This document shows, piece after piece, positions 42,050 to 43,415 of a DNA stretch of 43,415 nt; the stretch's first letter is position 1, and each line of letters starts with the position of its first letter. The notes beneath the pieces were generated by a model, which had not been told where the DNA came from, made no database searches, and worked only from the letters and a program-made list of their open reading frames with translations. The translations under genes were made by a program, and so were the position numbers. The DNA is from Sphingomonadales bacterium (GTDB taxonomy: Bacteria; Pseudomonadota; Alphaproteobacteria; Sphingomonadales; Kordiimonadaceae): assembly GCA_011088215.1 (NCBI GenBank), contig JAALKD010000026.1, positions 1-43,415 of the forward strand, written 5' to 3'.

Positions 42050-42850
42050 ATGATTGAAATACCCAAAATTACCGACCTACTAAGTTACGCCGCCGCCCGC
42101 ACGGCGCAACGGGGAAAATTGCTGCTTTTGCTCGCTCTAATGGCGGGTGTGATTTCTGGGGTATTGTTTGCCCCGGCATACCAGTTAATGAACCAAGCAA
42201 TGGAGGCCCTAAGCAGTTTGCCTGAAGCAACCGCACAGGGCCGAGCGGCAATATTAATATCAGAGAATTGTGCTCTGCCTGCATGGGGATATTTGCTGGC
42301 GACGTTATTGACAGCGGGTTTGTTGGTACCGTGGGCTCGAGCCGTCGCCGCCGCAGATTTACTACCTATTGACGGCAACTTTCAACAAATGTTTGTGCGA
42401 ACAATCCGGTCATTTTGGCATATTATTCTTGCCAATCTGGTGCTGGCCGCAGCCATGCTGTTCGGCGGCGCAATATTGGTCAGTCTGGCCTCTGCAGCTG
42501 GCACGTTAGCCATGGTGCTCGTATTTGCCGGTGTGTTTGCCATGATCTGGCTCGCCATAACTATCAATGCTGTAGCCAATTTAGCGGTATTGATGGAAGC
42601 GCAAGATAAACCGTTGTCCTTGGCTCACGCATGGCAGAAGATGCGCCCGTACGCCCGGCCAGCGGTCGCCAGTCTGGGGATTATATTCCTGCTGACATTG
42701 TTCATCAACATCGTGGTTTCATCGCTATTGGCGGGCATCGGGCTCGACCATGACCGGTTATGGATAGTTCTGAGCGGCGCGGTTGGGTTCACTGCCAGCG
42801 CGGTCCATATCACTACCCTGTCATTTTTCTCGGACAACCAAACGGATTGA
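42050..42850 (+). CDS. Uncharacterised multi-pass membrane protein
   Basis: A 266-residue hydrophobic protein with about six membrane segments: near residues 24-46 (LLLLLALMAGVISGVLFAP), 78-98, 122-145, 148-173, 201-224 and 233-255. A soluble stretch at 46-78 holds one Cys. It resembles other small alphaproteobacterial integral-membrane proteins of unknown function; I cannot name a family. The ATG at 42050 is preferred to a GTG at 42038 but neither has a strong ribosome-binding site. It is divergent from the SDR gene and convergent with the enoyl-CoA hydratase gene. Confidence 0.75.
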   Translation: MIEIPKITDLLSYAAARTAQRGKLLLLLALMAGVISGVLFAPAYQLMNQAMEALSSLPEATAQGRAAILISENCALPAWGYLLATLLTAGLLVPWARAVAAADLLPIDGNFQQMFVRTIRSFWHIILANLVLAAAMLFGGAILVSLASAAGTLAMVLVFAGVFAMIWLAITINAVANLAVLMEAQDKPLSLAHAWQKMRPYARPAVASLGIIFLLTLFINIVVSSLLAGIGLDHDRLWIVLSGAVGFTASAVHITTLSFFSDNQTD

Positions 42851-42876
42851 GGAACGGTGCCACTCTATGGCGTCGC

Positions 42877-43415
42877 TTATTCTTCAGGCTTCACAGTCCA
42901 AGAAAACTTGGGCGCGCGCTTCTCCAAAAAGGCTTTAACGCCTTCCTTGGCATCTTCGCCTTCATGAGCATCCAGAAACATATCCTGTGACCAGACGTCA
43001 TCATCGGTTTGGCCGTCAAGGATACGTTGCATGGTCTTCTTGATGCCATACAGCGAATACTGTGAAACCGAAGCCAATTCGCGGGCAAATGCTTCAACGG
43101 CTTCGCCGAGTGCATCGGCGGTCTCAAGTCGATCAATCAAACCTATTTTCTGCGCCTCCGCAGCACCCAATAACCGCCCAGTAAACAACATTGATTTGGC
43201 GGCTGAAACACCCACGAGATCAATCAACTGCTTGGTATCGTTCAATGGATAGACAATGCCAATTCTTGCCGGTGTTATGCCAAAACGTGCGGTGTCGGCC
43301 GCGAACCGAAAATCACAATGAATCGCCAGGCCGCAGCCCCCACCGACACAAGGGCCAGCTATCTGCGCCATGGTCGGTTTACTTGCCCGGGCCAGCCCCC
43401 CTTCAGCCTCGCGGC
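42877..43415 (-). CDS. Enoyl-CoA hydratase/isomerase family protein, partial (5' end missing)
   Basis: A crotonase-fold enzyme truncated by the window end. The reading frame is open to the last bases, and the first visible residues are REAEGGLARASKPTMAQIAG, continuing in the typical PCVGGGCGLAIHCDFRFA oxyanion-hole segment. FGITPARIGIVYPLNDTKQL and the C-terminal AFLEKRAPKF are normal. The Met at 43371 is internal, not a start. About the first 70-90 residues are missing. Enzymes of this group hydrate or isomerise enoyl-CoA in fatty-acid or amino-acid catabolism, which pairs with the etfD function elsewhere in the window. Confidence 0.92.
   Translation of the reverse strand, partial: REAEGGLARASKPTMAQIAGPCVGGGCGLAIHCDFRFAADTARFGITPARIGIVYPLNDTKQLIDLVGVSAAKSMLFTGRLLGAAEAQKIGLIDRLETADALGEAVEAFARELASVSQYSLYGIKKTMQRILDGQTDDDVWSQDMFLDAHEGEDAKEGVKAFLEKRAPKFSWTVKPEE

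Noticed and set aside
1..43415. CRISPR arrays, insertion sequences, prophage or plasmid genes
   Set aside because: No regularly spaced repeats, transposase, integrase, phage structural or replication genes were seen. The gene order is mostly that of an alphaproteobacterial chromosome.

Overview
The window reads as chromosomal DNA of an alphaproteobacterium of moderate GC content. Supporting signs are a groES-groEL operon under a perfect CIRCE element, the alphaproteobacterial neighbours DUF1285 and CoA pyrophosphatase, the divergent pair of clusters etfD-TPR lipoprotein-ispE and UDG-lytic transglycosylase-moaB, and a PAS_5-type protein. A marine Kordiimonadales-like or Rhodospirillales-like bacterium is my best guess, made from family knowledge only. 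No phage, transposon, plasmid or CRISPR feature was seen. Bases 1-55 are not biological: they are a degraded Illumina adapter, so the window starts at a contig end. The right end (43415) cuts an enoyl-CoA hydratase gene.

Layout. 56-2608 (minus): truncated CoA pyrophosphatase, DUF1285 protein, GNAT acetyltransferase, secreted M28 peptidase. 2707-4902 (minus): groES-groEL with sigma70-like promoter, CIRCE and intrinsic terminator. 5010-9692 (minus): an uncharacterised small protein, a large secreted TPR protein with its own promoter and palindrome, a putative small lipoprotein, and two tandem LuxR-type quorum-sensing receptors without a LuxI. 9877-10644 (plus): a MddA-like methanethiol S-methyltransferase. 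10702-15787: a LysR regulator divergent from a redox operon of glutathione transferase, a PNPOx/ferredoxin-reductase/[2Fe-2S] fusion protein, and an adrenodoxin-reductase-type flavoprotein. 15798-18967 (minus): membrane protein, periplasmic protein, hotdog thioesterase and sialidase-like BNR protein.

19131-22079 (plus): sppA, an msrB interrupted by one in-frame amber codon, and an azoreductase. 22094-25654 (minus): DUF3667 membrane protein, MBL-fold hydrolase and ExeA-like ATPase. 26029-28404 (plus): an AT-rich hybrid histidine kinase whose ATP-binding domain and first receiver look dead. 28524-28598: tRNA-Gln. 28755-33119 (minus): etfD, TPR lipoprotein, ispE. 33403-36614 (plus): UDG-like protein, lytic transglycosylase, moaB. 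36733-41066 (plus): sodium/amino-acid symporter, SnoaL-like secreted protein, PAS_5 protein, porin. 41138-43415: SDR oxidoreductase, membrane protein, truncated enoyl-CoA hydratase.

The most interesting items are the amber codon at the resolving-cysteine position of MsrB, the three-gene redox operon opposite LysR, the paired LuxR solos beside a methanethiol methyltransferase, the degenerate hybrid kinase, and a UDG-like protein lacking usual family 4 residues. I did not find a clear complete new system. These are leads, and each has a stated test.
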